Shown: piece after piece, positions 40,292 through 48,461 of the stretch
Position numbering within the stretch: position 1 is the first letter of the stretch
Layout of the letters: every line of letters begins with the position of its first letter
Assembly: GCF_022271405.1 (NCBI RefSeq)
Contig: NZ_JAJNAL010000007.1
Coordinates: 62,001-126,000, forward strand
Direction: 5' to 3'
Length of the DNA stretch: 64,000 nucleotides
DNA from: Rhodopseudomonas infernalis
GTDB taxonomy: Bacteria > Pseudomonadota > Alphaproteobacteria > Rhizobiales > Xanthobacteraceae
Position numbers and translations under genes: made by a program
Notes under the pieces: model-generated
What the model saw: the letters and a program-made list of their open reading frames with translations, nothing else
Databases searched by the model: none
Told to the model about the DNA's origin: nothing

Positions 40292-41575
40292 TTATTGCGC
40301 CGGCTCGACTCCGCACCATTCGGCGATGAACAGCGCGGTGGCCTTGGTCGACTGCCGCAGCGAGTCGAGGTCAATGTACTCGTTGAAGCCGTGCATCGCC
40401 TCGCCGCTGGCGCCGAAGCACAGGCTCGGGATGTTGTAGTTCAGCCCGTAAAAGCGGGTGTCGGTGAGCGCCGTGAACACCAGGTCCGGCGTCGCCCCGC
40501 CATAGACGGCGTCATAGGCCTTGCCGAACGCGGCTTCCGGCTCGGCCGAGTTGGTCAGCTCGTAGCCCTCGGACAGAAAGCCCGACCACTCCACCTGCGG
40601 CGGATTGTTGGAGAGGAAGCGGTGGTCGCGCGACGCCGCCGCGACGCAGGCGAGGATCTCGGCCTGATGGTCGGCGATCGACCAGCCCGGCAGCACAGCG
40701 ATCCGGCAATCGACATCGCACCAGGCCGGCACGCTGGACGCCCAGTCGCCGCCTCTGATGATGCCGGGGTTGAAGTTGATCGGATGCGTCAGCGTCTTGA
40801 AATGCGTGTCGCTCGCCGCGCGGCGATTCCACTCCGCCTCGAGCGTGCCGAGCGCTTCGATCAGGTGATACGCGGCGGTGATGGCGTTGGAGCCGGAGCC
40901 GGCGGTCGCGACGTGCACCGGATGGCCGCGGACCTTGAGGCGAAACCAGATCACGCCGACCTGAGAGCGGACCATCTTGGCGCCGGTCGGCTCCGGGATG
41001 AAGCAGGCATCGGCACGATAGCCGCGCTGCAATGTCGACAGAGCGCCGACGCCAGTGCTTTCCTCCTCGATCACCGACTGGAAATGGATGCGCCCGGTCG
41101 GCCGAAGGCCGGCGGCCTTGATGGCGTCGAGCGCATAGAGCGCGCCGATCGTGCCTGATTTCATGTCGCAGGCGCCGCGGCCATAGAGCCGGCCGTTCTT
41201 CACCACCGGGTCGAACGGCGGCGTGTCCCACATGTCGAGCGGCCCGGCCGGCACCACGTCGCAATGGCCCTGCAGGATCAGCGAACGGCCACTCGCATTG
41301 CTCGGCCGATAGGTGCCGACCACGGTGCGCGCCTTGGAGAAGTCGTGCTCGATCGGACCGAAGCCGCGCAGATCCTTGAGGTCGTCGACATCGATATGCC
41401 AGTCGTCGACTTCGTAGCCGCGCTGCCGCAGCAGGTCGCCGATCATGTCCTGGCAGGGCCCCTCGGCGCCGCGCGTGCTCGGGATCGCGACGAAGTCTCG
41501 GGTGGTGGCGAGCTGGGCATCGAAGCCGGCATCGACGGCGTCAAGGATTCGGCGTTGAACATCGTTGACGCTCAT
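40292..41575 (-). CDS. M20-family amidohydrolase/deacylase (ArgE/DapE-like)
   Basis: A 427-residue zinc hydrolase. Metal motifs are clear: LILQGHCDVVPAGP (His and Asp), YGRGACDMKSGT (bridging Asp), and QSVIEEESTGVGAL (Glu-Glu, catalytic base and ligand). A lid domain lies in the middle (RSQVGVIWFRLKVRGHPVHV), and SLCFGASGEAMHGFNEYIDL near the end contains the last ligand histidine. It removes acyl groups from amino-acid-type amides; the exact substrate (acetylornithine, succinyl-diaminopimelate or other) cannot be told from sequence, and housekeeping ArgE or DapE may lie elsewhere. Confidence 0.9.
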   Translation of the reverse strand: MSVNDVQRRILDAVDAGFDAQLATTRDFVAIPSTRGAEGPCQDMIGDLLRQRGYEVDDWHIDVDDLKDLRGFGPIEHDFSKARTVVGTYRPSNASGRSLILQGHCDVVPAGPLDMWDTPPFDPVVKNGRLYGRGACDMKSGTIGALYALDAIKAAGLRPTGRIHFQSVIEEESTGVGALSTLQRGYRADACFIPEPTGAKMVRSQVGVIWFRLKVRGHPVHVATAGSGSNAITAAYHLIEALGTLEAEWNRRAASDTHFKTLTHPINFNPGIIRGGDWASSVPAWCDVDCRIAVLPGWSIADHQAEILACVAAASRDHRFLSNNPPQVEWSGFLSEGYELTNSAEPEAAFGKAYDAVYGGATPDLVFTALTDTRFYGLNYNIPSLCFGASGEAMHGFNEYIDLDSLRQSTKATALFIAEWCGVEPAQ

Positions 41576-41700
41576 GCGATTGCGGCTCCGCTGTTGCCCT
41601 GTCCGGAGGTGTGATCAAACCACAGATCGCCAGAATTGCCAGACAGTTTGTCCGCGCCGCGAATCGAGCCACGTTGCACGCCGCGCGTGAAGGAGATCAC

Positions 41701-41961
41701 ATGACTGACGTTCGTGTTGTTGGCTGGCCGTGCGCCTTGCTGGTGATCGGTGGATTGGCCCTCGCCTCGCTGACGACGGCCGCGGTGGCGCAGCAGCAGA
41801 CGGTGTCGCGTGAACAGGACATCGGCGAATTGCGGCTCGGTCAGAAGATTCTGGTGGATGACGGCTCCTGCCCGGCCGGCCAGATCCTCGAAGTCACCGG
41901 CGCCAATCTCACGGCGAACGGCGTCACCCGCGTTCGGAAATGCGTCCCGCGGCGGCGCTGA
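41701..41961 (+). CDS. Small exported hypothetical protein
   Basis: An 86-residue protein. A signal peptide (hydrophobic CALLVIGGLALASLTTAAVA, cleavage near AVAQQQ) precedes a short mature domain with VSREQDIGELRLGQKILVDD, GSCPAGQILEVTG and a Cys near the C-terminus (RVRKCVPRRR). The two cysteines could form a disulfide. Similar short exported proteins are common in Bradyrhizobium relatives; no function is known. It diverges from the M20 gene. The ATG at 41701 follows AAGGAGATCAC, a good ribosome binding site. Confidence 0.72.
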   Translation: MTDVRVVGWPCALLVIGGLALASLTTAAVAQQQTVSREQDIGELRLGQKILVDDGSCPAGQILEVTGANLTANGVTRVRKCVPRRR

Positions 41962-41997
41962 GCCGCTCCCCTCCGGAGACTGCCGACGCCGACCGCT

Positions 41998-42414
41998 TCA
42001 GCGCTGCAGATCGGTGCGGTGGCCGACCGCTTGCTCGGCCGGATCGAACATGCATTGCAGCGCCGGCTTGGCGATCTGACTGAAAGTGGCGCTGATCTGT
42101 GCCTGCTTGGCCGGCGGGATCCACTCGGCATCGATGGTCGGGACGCCGCGTTCGCGCATGCCGCGCAGCAGCGCCTCGCGCAGATCGCTGTCCTGCACCG
42201 CCGCGGCCGCGTGATCATGCAGGCAGCCGCAGACCGCGACCGGATGCGCCCAGCGACCGGCCATGTGCGCCGTGCACTGGCGGATGAATTCCATCCGGGC
42301 GTCGGGGAGATTCCAGAAGGAGCGCGCCTGGGCCTGGGCGCCGCCTCCTGCGGCGAGCAGCACGCCGACGGCGAGCAACAGAAAGCGGCACGATGTCGGC
42401 AACCGACCGATCAT
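41998..42414 (-). CDS. Exported hypothetical protein
   Basis: A 138-residue protein. Signal peptide: MIGRLPTSCRFLLLAVGVLL to about AQAQA. The mature part has RMEFIRQCTAHMAGRWAHPV followed by AVCGCLHDHAAAAVQD and a final Cys in ALQCMFDP. Cys-x-Cys next to several histidines might bind metal or heme, but this is not a recognised site. The start at 42414 is chosen because the extended frame upstream lacks any signal sequence logic. The family is unknown. Confidence 0.65.
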   Translation of the reverse strand: MIGRLPTSCRFLLLAVGVLLAAGGGAQAQARSFWNLPDARMEFIRQCTAHMAGRWAHPVAVCGCLHDHAAAAVQDSDLREALLRGMRERGVPTIDAEWIPPAKQAQISATFSQIAKPALQCMFDPAEQAVGHRTDLQR

Positions 42415-42436
42415 GGGATAGCTCACCGCGGCGTGC

Positions 42437-42610
42437 TCACTGTGCCGCGCAGGTGAGCTGCTCGGCGTCCGGCGCGTTCGGTGCACTGGGAAGCGTGGCA
42501 TCCAGATAAGTGAACGTTCCGATGCCCGGCAGGCTGCCTTCCGACGATCCGGCCATCGACGCACCGCTCACCAGGAAGGCGCAGGCGAGGATCAGGCTCA
42601 AGGTTCGCAT
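42437..42610 (-). CDS. 57-residue exported protein
   Basis: An intact frame on the minus strand encodes a signal peptide (MRTLSLILACAFLVSGASMA) and a short mature segment GSSEGSLPGIGTFTYLDATL ending in EQLTCAAQ. It lies 22 bases upstream of the exported protein gene at 41998-42414, on the same strand. The purine-rich GGAGACG precedes its start. I do not recognise the family; export and operon position support it as a gene. Confidence 0.55.
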   Translation of the reverse strand: MRTLSLILACAFLVSGASMAGSSEGSLPGIGTFTYLDATLPSAPNAPDAEQLTCAAQ

Positions 42611-43168
42611 ATCGCGTCTCCGACTCAGTCTTGGCAGCTCGGCTGCCTTGTTGGTTGGACTGATAGACCCCGCGTGTTTCGCTGCCGCTGCACCCGCACG
42701 TAAAATGGTTTCGTCGGAACCGAATTGTTTCGTCGCGTGACCTCGTGACGAAACACAGCTGACACCGGGCCCTTCAGGCCGATGGGCCGAGCCACCCCGG
42801 CCGCTGCCTGTCCGAAGAACGAGGGCATTGACATCAACCTGTCATCGCCTGGTGTTAGTCGAGCGAGGCGCGAGAGCATCCGTCTGCCAGAGGTGCGCGT
42901 TGCGTCAGGGCATCGGCCGGTTCCGCAAGATTGTATTAAACTTGTTCGCATCGAGCGCTTGGTTCGGAGGGACATCCGCCGCTACACAGCAGCGACGGCA
43001 TACGGACACGCTCTGGCGAATGGTGTCCGATCGCGCGCAGTTGCGGTGAAGCTCACCCGGCGGGCGATTCAAGGCCGTCAGGCCCCAATATCTTGGCTCT
43101 CGGCGTCGCGCCCGATGCAACGATTTTAGGCGTCGCGCGTTTTTATTTACATCGTGGAGGAACAACAA
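42611..43168. other. 558-base intergenic region with repeated TTTCGTC sites
   Basis: No convincing gene is found. The region has lower coding character than its neighbours, stop codons in most frames, and one plus-strand frame (42782-43129) without recognisable features. It contains the TTTCGTC dyad at 42709-42755. A direct repeat GGCGTCGCGC occurs near 43101 and 43129, followed by TTTTTATTT before the next gene's ribosome binding site. Confidence 0.4.
42709..42755. promoter_or_regulatory. Three TTTCGTC sites, two forming an inverted repeat
   Basis: GTTTCGTCG occurs at 42709-42717 and again at 42727-42735. The second copy, extended to TGTTTCGTC (42726-42734), is mirrored by GACGAAACA at 42747-42755, a perfect nine-base dyad. 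The phasing is about two helical turns. It lies about 100-145 bases upstream of the minus-strand 57-residue exported protein gene. The binding protein is unknown. Confidence 0.4.
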
Positions 43169-43390
43169 ATGAGCAGCGAGGCACGCGTGCCGGTATCACC
43201 GGCGGATCGCAATAAGGTCGCCCCTGTCATTGGAGCCCAGCCAGTGAGGAAGAGCGGCTTGCCCGGCGAGATGGCTCTGCAGAATCTGTTCGGTCATCCG
43301 GCCACGCAGTCGATTCAGCAGGGTCTGGTCCGCCTCGTCGGCCACCGGGCGCCAGTGCGCCCCGGCCCCACTGGCCGCACCGCGACCTGA
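43169..43390 (+). CDS. Small hypothetical soluble protein
   Basis: A 73-residue protein, MSSEARVPVSPADRNKVAPV..., with a strong ribosome binding site (GTGGAGG, eight-base spacing) and an unusually strong terminator 21 bases after its stop. No signal peptide, membrane segment or recognised domain is present; it is rich in Pro, Gly and Arg, with a central ALQNLFGHPATQSIQQGLVR helix. The transcript signals make it a credible gene despite its size. Confidence 0.6.
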   Translation: MSSEARVPVSPADRNKVAPVIGAQPVRKSGLPGEMALQNLFGHPATQSIQQGLVRLVGHRAPVRPGPTGRTAT

Positions 43391-43410
43391 TCTTCCAACC
43401 GACCACAACG

Positions 43411-43442
43411 AAATGGAGCGACCGACGCCGGTCGCTCCATTT
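43411..43442. terminator. Strong rho-independent terminator
   Basis: A perfect 13-base stem AAATGGAGCGACC/GGTCGCTCCATTT with a six-base loop. It can act on both strands between the small protein gene and the convergent creA. Confidence 0.85.
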
Positions 43443-43483
43443 GATTCATAGCGTCTGATTCATAGCGTCTGATTTAGAGCGTC
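43442..43483. repeat. Three tandem 14-base units
   Basis: TGATTCATAGCGTC is repeated twice exactly, followed by a third copy with two differences (TGATTTAGAGCGTC). The array lies directly after the terminator stem and 13 bases before the creA stop codon. Confidence 0.8.
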
Positions 43484-43496
43484 AAGTTCCGAGCTG

Positions 43497-44045
43497 TTAC
43501 TTGAAGAAGTCGCCGCATTTCTGCACGACCTGATCGGCGGCGCCCCACGGCATGATCGGTACCGACGACGTCGAGTTCTTCGGCGAGCCTTCGATCAGCC
43601 GGTCGGAGTACACCATGTAGACCAGCACGTTGCGCTTGGCGTCGCAGCCGCGGACGATCTGCATCTTCTTGAAGAACATCGAGCGCCGCTTGCTGAACAT
43701 GTCGTCGGCCTGCTCCAACTTCTCCTTGAAGCGGACCGGGCCGATCTGCCGGCACGCCAGGGAGATGTCCGAAACCTCATCGGCGAGGCCGAGCCATCCC
43801 TTGAAGCCCCCCTTCTCCGGCACGGTAAAGTGGCAGGCAACGCCTTCGATCTCAGGATCGTCGATTCCATAAGTGGCAAGCCTGTCGTTGGGGCTGAGCA
43901 GCTTGAAGACGGTCGACCGGCGGAAGATCAGGTCCGGGTCATCGGCGGCCTGAGCCGAGGCGCAGGCGATGCCCGTCAGAACCAGACCGGCGAGAGCGAC
44001 AGACTTCAGGCGATTGAAAAGCGCGGGGGTGTGACGACGTGTCAT
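43497..44045 (-). CDS. creA: CreA family protein
   Basis: A 182-residue exported protein. Its signal peptide runs to about ASAQA. The mature CreA domain contains NDRLATYGIDDPEIEGVACH, FTVPEKGGFKGWLGLADEVS, SLACRQIGP and KNSTSSVPIMPW. Length and motifs fit CreA, a periplasmic protein of unknown biochemical role. Three Cys residues match the family's conserved pairs. The Met at 44045 directly precedes the basic N-region (MTRRHTPALFNRLKS), so the longer upstream frame is unlikely. Confidence 0.9.
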   Translation of the reverse strand: MTRRHTPALFNRLKSVALAGLVLTGIACASAQAADDPDLIFRRSTVFKLLSPNDRLATYGIDDPEIEGVACHFTVPEKGGFKGWLGLADEVSDISLACRQIGPVRFKEKLEQADDMFSKRRSMFFKKMQIVRGCDAKRNVLVYMVYSDRLIEGSPKNSTSSVPIMPWGAADQVVQKCGDFFK

Positions 44046-44256
44046 CCGAATCTCCGTAGGATCTGTCAGCCATGTGGGGATCAACAAACGTTGTGAAAGA
44101 TGCCGGCCCACTTCGACTCTCGTTTAACTCGCTGTGAAGCTTTTTTGTTAGGCTTTCCGCAAATGCGCGACGAATACCGCGCCGGCGCTGGTGAACGGGT
44201 TTCTCGCCAGCAACACTAATCTGAAATTCGCCTCTCAAAGATTCGGGGACCTGCGC

Positions 44257-45918
44257 GTGCGCCTGGAACAGTCATCGCTTTCATCACGACCGGCCCCGCG
44301 TACCGCCGAAGGCGAAGTCACATCCGGGACGATATCGCGATCGGCATCCGTCGCGGTGATGCGTGCAGGACTTCTGACCGCGGCCGGCGTGTTCGCCCTC
44401 ACCTCCCATGCGGAAGCCTCGACGTGGTGGTGGCCGGAAGACGATACCGCCGTGTACGACACCCCCGCACCGCCGCCGCCGAAGCGGGCGCCGCGCAAGC
44501 CTCTGAATATCGACGCGCGCCAGGAGAAGCTGATCGAGAAGCAGACCGCCAAACCGCGCGGGCCGATCCTGATCTCGGTGTCGATCGATGAGCAGAAGCT
44601 GCGCGTCTACGACGCCAACGGCTTTTTTGCCGAGTCGCCGATCTCGACCGGCATGCGCGGCCACGCCACGCCGATGGGCGTGTTCAGCGTCATCCAGAAA
44701 AACAAATGGCACCGCTCCAACATCTACAGCGGCGCACCGATGCCCTACATGCAGCGGGTGACTTGGTCGGGCATCGCGTTGCATGCCGGCGTCGTGCCGG
44801 GCTATCCGGCGTCGCACGGCTGCATCCGGATGCCGAACACGTTCGCGATCAAGATGTGGGGCTGGACCCGGATGGGCGCGCGCGTGATCATCACGCCAGG
44901 TGACGTCACCCCGACCAATTTTACCCACGCGCTGCTGACCGGAAAACGGACCCCACCGCCGGAAGCGGCGCCGATGGCGTCCGACCCGCAGAAGCCCGCG
45001 ACGTCCTCGAAATCCGACAAGGCCGCCGCAGCTGAACCGACCGCGCCGACGTCGGGCGAGCTGCGCGCCAGCATCCTGCACGATGGCGAGGTCAGCCCGG
45101 TCAAAACCGCCGATGCGAGCGGCGCGCACCCGGACGCCGCCATGGTGGTTGCCGACGTGGGGCACTCGGCTTCGGATGCACCTGCTGCGGACAAGAAGCT
45201 GACGGTCGTGGCAGCCGCGTCGGACGACGCCGATCCGGCGACGACTGCCTCGGTCAGCAAGCCCGAGCCGGCCAAGCCGGACGCCGCAAAGCCGCAGACG
45301 GCGCAGTCCGCTGCGGACGAAAATACGCCATCGGTCAATGACAAAGCGCCGTCTGCTCAGGCACCGGATCAAGCGGCTGGCGATGCTGGCGCCAAGGACG
45401 CCACAAAGGATGCGGCAAAGGATCAGTCCCGCGCCACGGAGCCTGCCGTTGCGGCGACGCCCGAACTGCCCGCGGCCAAGCGTGGCGGCGGACAGATCGC
45501 CATGTTTGTCAGCGCCAAGGATCAGAAGCTCTACGTGCGTCAGAACATGACGCCGCTGTTCGACGTTCCGGTCACCATCGCGGCAGGCGAACGGCCGCTC
45601 GGCACACACGTCTTCACCGCTGAGCTGGCGAAGGACGACAGCGTGCGCTGGACCGTGGTCACGCTGCCGGCGCCGCGCCGCAGTGAGGAGCTGAGCAGTT
45701 CCCGTCGTACCAAGAAGGCTTTGGCGCCGGTTGTGAATGCGGCATCCGAGGTCGAAGGCCCTGCCGCGGCCCTTGATCGGCTGACGATCCCGCCGGAGGC
45801 GATGGCCCGAGTCGCGGAAGCGATCTCCACCGGTTCGTCGCTGATCGTGTCCGATCAAGGGATCAAGGCCAGCGGTGAAACCGGTCAGGGAACTGATTTT
45901 ATCATCAGCCTGCGCTAG
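44257..45918 (+). CDS. L,D-transpeptidase (YkuD) with second, truncated YkuD-like domain
   Basis: The protein has a signal sequence around MRAGLLTAAGVFALTSHAEA, a Pro-rich segment, then a YkuD catalytic domain. That domain starts ILISVSIDEQKLRVYDANGF and ends with the active-site SHGCIRMP, preceded by GIALHAGV. A linker of about 170 residues rich in Ala, Asp, Lys and Pro follows. The C-terminal part repeats the opening of the YkuD fold (IAMFVSAKDQKLYVRQNM and RPLGTHVFTAEL) but lacks the His/Cys site. The enzyme would form 3-3 cross-links or attach proteins to peptidoglycan. The start is uncertain: GTG at 44257 (used here), GTG at 44191 or ATG at 44359. Confidence 0.85.
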   Translation: MRLEQSSLSSRPAPRTAEGEVTSGTISRSASVAVMRAGLLTAAGVFALTSHAEASTWWWPEDDTAVYDTPAPPPPKRAPRKPLNIDARQEKLIEKQTAKPRGPILISVSIDEQKLRVYDANGFFAESPISTGMRGHATPMGVFSVIQKNKWHRSNIYSGAPMPYMQRVTWSGIALHAGVVPGYPASHGCIRMPNTFAIKMWGWTRMGARVIITPGDVTPTNFTHALLTGKRTPPPEAAPMASDPQKPATSSKSDKAAAAEPTAPTSGELRASILHDGEVSPVKTADASGAHPDAAMVVADVGHSASDAPAADKKLTVVAAASDDADPATTASVSKPEPAKPDAAKPQTAQSAADENTPSVNDKAPSAQAPDQAAGDAGAKDATKDAAKDQSRATEPAVAATPELPAAKRGGGQIAMFVSAKDQKLYVRQNMTPLFDVPVTIAAGERPLGTHVFTAELAKDDSVRWTVVTLPAPRRSEELSSSRRTKKALAPVVNAASEVEGPAAALDRLTIPPEAMARVAEAISTGSSLIVSDQGIKASGETGQGTDFIISLR

Positions 45919-46123
45919 TTCCGGACGACCGTACCGATCACCGGCAACAACGCTGTGTCCGCCGCGCCCGCGATCCGCGCGAATCTGCGGGCAACTCGGC
46001 GCGGGCGGCGAATAACCGTTGCCGGGGCCGCTTTCCTGCCTCTACGCTGACGCCAACAGGCGGAAGCTATCGCTGCTTGGCGGGGAACGCTGGGCAGCGT
46101 ACGGCGGCGGAAGGATGACGGGG

Positions 46124-47086
46124 ATGCGGATCGCCACAGGTGTTCTGGTTGCAAGCGCGGTGTCTCTCAGCGCGATCGGTGTCGCCTGGTCGCAGGCGGC
46201 GCCAAAGGCCGCCGCCCCCGCTCAGGCCGCTGCACCGGCCGCCACTCCCGCTCCCACGCCTGCTGCGACTCCTGCGCCCGCGCCGGCCCCGGTCAAGCAG
46301 GCTTGCGCCAATCCGGACGCGCTCGGCGTCGGCCGCATCGTCGAGATCGACACCACAGGCGGTCCGGGGTTTGGTTTCGAGCATTTCAAGCAGCTCGACT
46401 TCCTGCGCGACAAGGAAGTCGTGCTGACCTTCGACGACGGCCCGTGGCCGGTGAACACGCCGGCCGTGCTCAAGGCGCTGGCCGACCAGTGCACCAAGGC
46501 GATCTTCTTCCCGATCGGCAAGCACGCCACCTATCACCCGGAGATCCTCAAGCAGGTCGCGGCGGCGGGGCACACCGTCGGCGCCCACACCTGGGCCCAC
46601 ACCAATCTCGGCAACAAGAAGCTCACCGACGACCAGCGCAAGGACGAGATCGAGAAGGGCTACGCCGCGGTGAAGTGGGCACTCGGCGCCGCACCGTCGC
46701 CGTTCTTCCGTTTCCCGGCCCTGCAGCATCCGCCCGAGATGGTCACCTATCTGGGTACGCGCAACATCGCGATGTTCTCCTGCGATCTCGACTCGTTCGA
46801 CTTCAAGGCGCGCAAGCCCGAGCAGGTCGTCGACACCGTGATGAAAAAGGTCGACCGCCTCGGCAAGGGCATCATTCTGATGCACGACTTCCAGAAGAGC
46901 ACCGCCGAGGCGTTGCCCGAACTGCTGCGCCGGCTGAAGGCCGGCGGCTACAAGGTGGTGCAGATGCGTGCCAAGGCGCCGGTGGTGACGATGGCGAAGT
47001 ACGACGAGGAACTCGCCAAGAGCAACGCGCTGCCGACCGTCAGCTCGCGGCCGGTCAGCTCCGTCGTTCAGACCATCTCCGAGTAA
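46124..47086 (+). CDS. Exported polysaccharide deacetylase (NodB family), canonical motifs
   Basis: A protein of about 320 residues. A signal peptide (MRIATGVLVASAVSLSAIGV) is followed by an Ala/Pro-rich stretch. The NodB domain has motif 1 intact (VVLTFDDGPWPVNTPAVL), motif 2 intact (GHTVGAHTWAHTNLGN), motif 3 FFRFPALQHP and a C-terminal KGIILMHDF with the final histidine. It should remove acetyl groups from a periplasmic or cell-wall glycan. ATG at 46124 is favoured because AAGGA lies eight bases before it; ATG at 46115 is an alternative. It contrasts with the degenerate paralogue at 4723-5763. Confidence 0.92.
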   Translation: MRIATGVLVASAVSLSAIGVAWSQAAPKAAAPAQAAAPAATPAPTPAATPAPAPAPVKQACANPDALGVGRIVEIDTTGGPGFGFEHFKQLDFLRDKEVVLTFDDGPWPVNTPAVLKALADQCTKAIFFPIGKHATYHPEILKQVAAAGHTVGAHTWAHTNLGNKKLTDDQRKDEIEKGYAAVKWALGAAPSPFFRFPALQHPPEMVTYLGTRNIAMFSCDLDSFDFKARKPEQVVDTVMKKVDRLGKGIILMHDFQKSTAEALPELLRRLKAGGYKVVQMRAKAPVVTMAKYDEELAKSNALPTVSSRPVSSVVQTISE

Positions 47087-47124
47087 TCGGGTAGCGGCTT
47101 GATCATTTGCTTCCTCGAGGCCCG

Positions 47125-47694
47125 ATGACGGGCACGCCGGCGCTGCGCATCGAAGGCTTCGTCATCGTCTCCGGCGAGGGCAATCTGGCGGATGCCGCCG
47201 GCGTGATGCCGGATGTTCTGAAATTCGAGGGCGATCAGCGTTTCTTTGCCGACGCGCTAGACCGCGCAGCGCTGATCGTGCACGGCCGCAATTCATTCGA
47301 GGACCAGCCAGCTTCGCCGCGCCGCAAGCGGCTGCTGATCACGCGGCAGGTCGCGAGCCTCGGCTCCGATCCGACCAATCCGAACGCGGTGCTGTGGAAT
47401 CCCGCCGGTTGCTCGTTCGATGAGGCGCGGGCCCGCACGGGTGTCGAAGCGGGAATGGTCGCGGTGATCGGCGGACCGGACGTCTTCGCGATGTTCTACG
47501 ATCGCTACGACACGTTCTGGCTGTCCGATGCGCCGCATGTTCGCTTGCCCGGTGGCCAGCCGTGCTTCCCGGGCGTGCCGGCGCAGACGCCGCAGCAAAT
47601 TCTCACCGCTCACGGGCTCGTCGCCGCGGAGCGGATCGTGCTGGACGCAGCTCACGACGTCGGCGTCACGCCTTGGCGGCGCGCGACTGGCTAG
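47125..47694 (+). CDS. DHFR/RibD-C-like protein
   Basis: A 189-residue protein with a dihydrofolate-reductase-like fold. It opens LRIEGFVIVSGEGNLADAAG, has ALIVHGRNSFEDQPASPRRK, RLLITRQVAS and VAVIGGPDVFAMFYDRYDTF, the last matching the NADP-binding Gly-Gly of this fold. Residues needed for folate binding are not conserved, so a different reductase activity is more likely. The ATG at 47125 follows CGAGG. The 3' end overlaps the convergent DoxX gene by four bases. Confidence 0.75.
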   Translation: MTGTPALRIEGFVIVSGEGNLADAAGVMPDVLKFEGDQRFFADALDRAALIVHGRNSFEDQPASPRRKRLLITRQVASLGSDPTNPNAVLWNPAGCSFDEARARTGVEAGMVAVIGGPDVFAMFYDRYDTFWLSDAPHVRLPGGQPCFPGVPAQTPQQILTAHGLVAAERIVLDAAHDVGVTPWRRATG

Positions 47695-48137
47695 ACGTCA
47701 TTCGTCGTGACGACGGTCGTCGTCCCGCGGCCGATGCCGGCGATGATGAACAGCGCGCCGATCAGCGACAGGTTCTTCAGCGCGGCGATCAGATTGGTCT
47801 GCGCGTCGATGCCGGACTGGTTCCAGAAGTCGTGGTAGTAGAAGATCGTCGCCGCGACGAACAGCGCCAGCACCAGCGCGAAGAATCGCGCGCCGAAATT
47901 CAGCGCAATCATCAGGCCGCAGATCAGTTCGACAGCCCCCGCCCCGATCGCCAGCATCTGGGCGAACGGCATGCCGGCCAGTCCCTCGAGCTGCGACGTG
48001 TAGGTGGAGAGCATCTCCGGCACGCCGATCTTCTGCGTCTTCTCCGTCGTCGCCGCCAGATCGATCAGCTTGGCGGCGCCGGAGAAGATGAACAGCACGG
48101 AAAACAGGAAGCGCCCGAGAGACACGAAAGCAGGCAT
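47691..48137 (-). CDS. DoxX family membrane protein
   Basis: A 148-residue protein with four membrane helices. Features of the DoxX family: FLFSVLFIFSGAAKLIDLAA at the N-terminus, AIGAGAVELICGLMIALNFG in the middle and a final GALFIIAGIGRG. DoxX proteins are membrane oxidoreductase-associated proteins of uncertain function. Met at 48137 is preferred over the ORF start at 48155 because it sits directly before the helix. Confidence 0.88.
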   Translation of the reverse strand: MPAFVSLGRFLFSVLFIFSGAAKLIDLAATTEKTQKIGVPEMLSTYTSQLEGLAGMPFAQMLAIGAGAVELICGLMIALNFGARFFALVLALFVAATIFYYHDFWNQSGIDAQTNLIAALKNLSLIGALFIIAGIGRGTTTVVTTNDV

Positions 48138-48309
48138 GGTCGACCCCACTGGCAAGCGAAAGCGGTGCAGACCGCTCGCCGAGTATGAGGAGTCGCCCGT
48201 CGCTTTTCAAACGGTCAGATCGCGTACCGAAGGTTTACGCACCGCGAGTTGATGTAAGCGCGCTGGCGCTGGTTATGGCTGGCGAGCTCAACCACTCCAC
48301 GCCGGTCAT

Positions 48310-48403
48310 CGCCCGGCTCGTCCGGGCGACCCAGTATTCCAGAGCGGCTGCGGTGATGATCAGCAGCGCTCTGGAATACTGGGCCCTCCGCTTTCGCGGA
48401 GGG
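48310..48403. repeat. Three-hairpin intergenic repeat around CCCAGTATTCCAGAGCG
   Basis: A perfect 17-base inverted repeat (CCCAGTATTCCAGAGCG at 48330-48346 and its complement at 48367-48383) is flanked by two smaller hairpins, CGCCCGG/CCGGGCG on the left and GCCCTCCGC/GCGGAGGGC on the right. The whole could fold into a cloverleaf-like structure. It lies in the 324-base gap between the DoxX and maeB genes; nothing else is seen there. Confidence 0.8.
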
Positions 48404-48461
48404 CGACGGCTGAATGTAGTGTTGGCGCAGTGCCTCGCTTCATTGCGCGCCGGCGTCGATC

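Noticed and set aside
42782-43129. 115-residue plus-strand ORF
   Set aside because: No ribosome binding site, no coherent hydrophobic or domain pattern, and codon usage unlike neighbouring genes.
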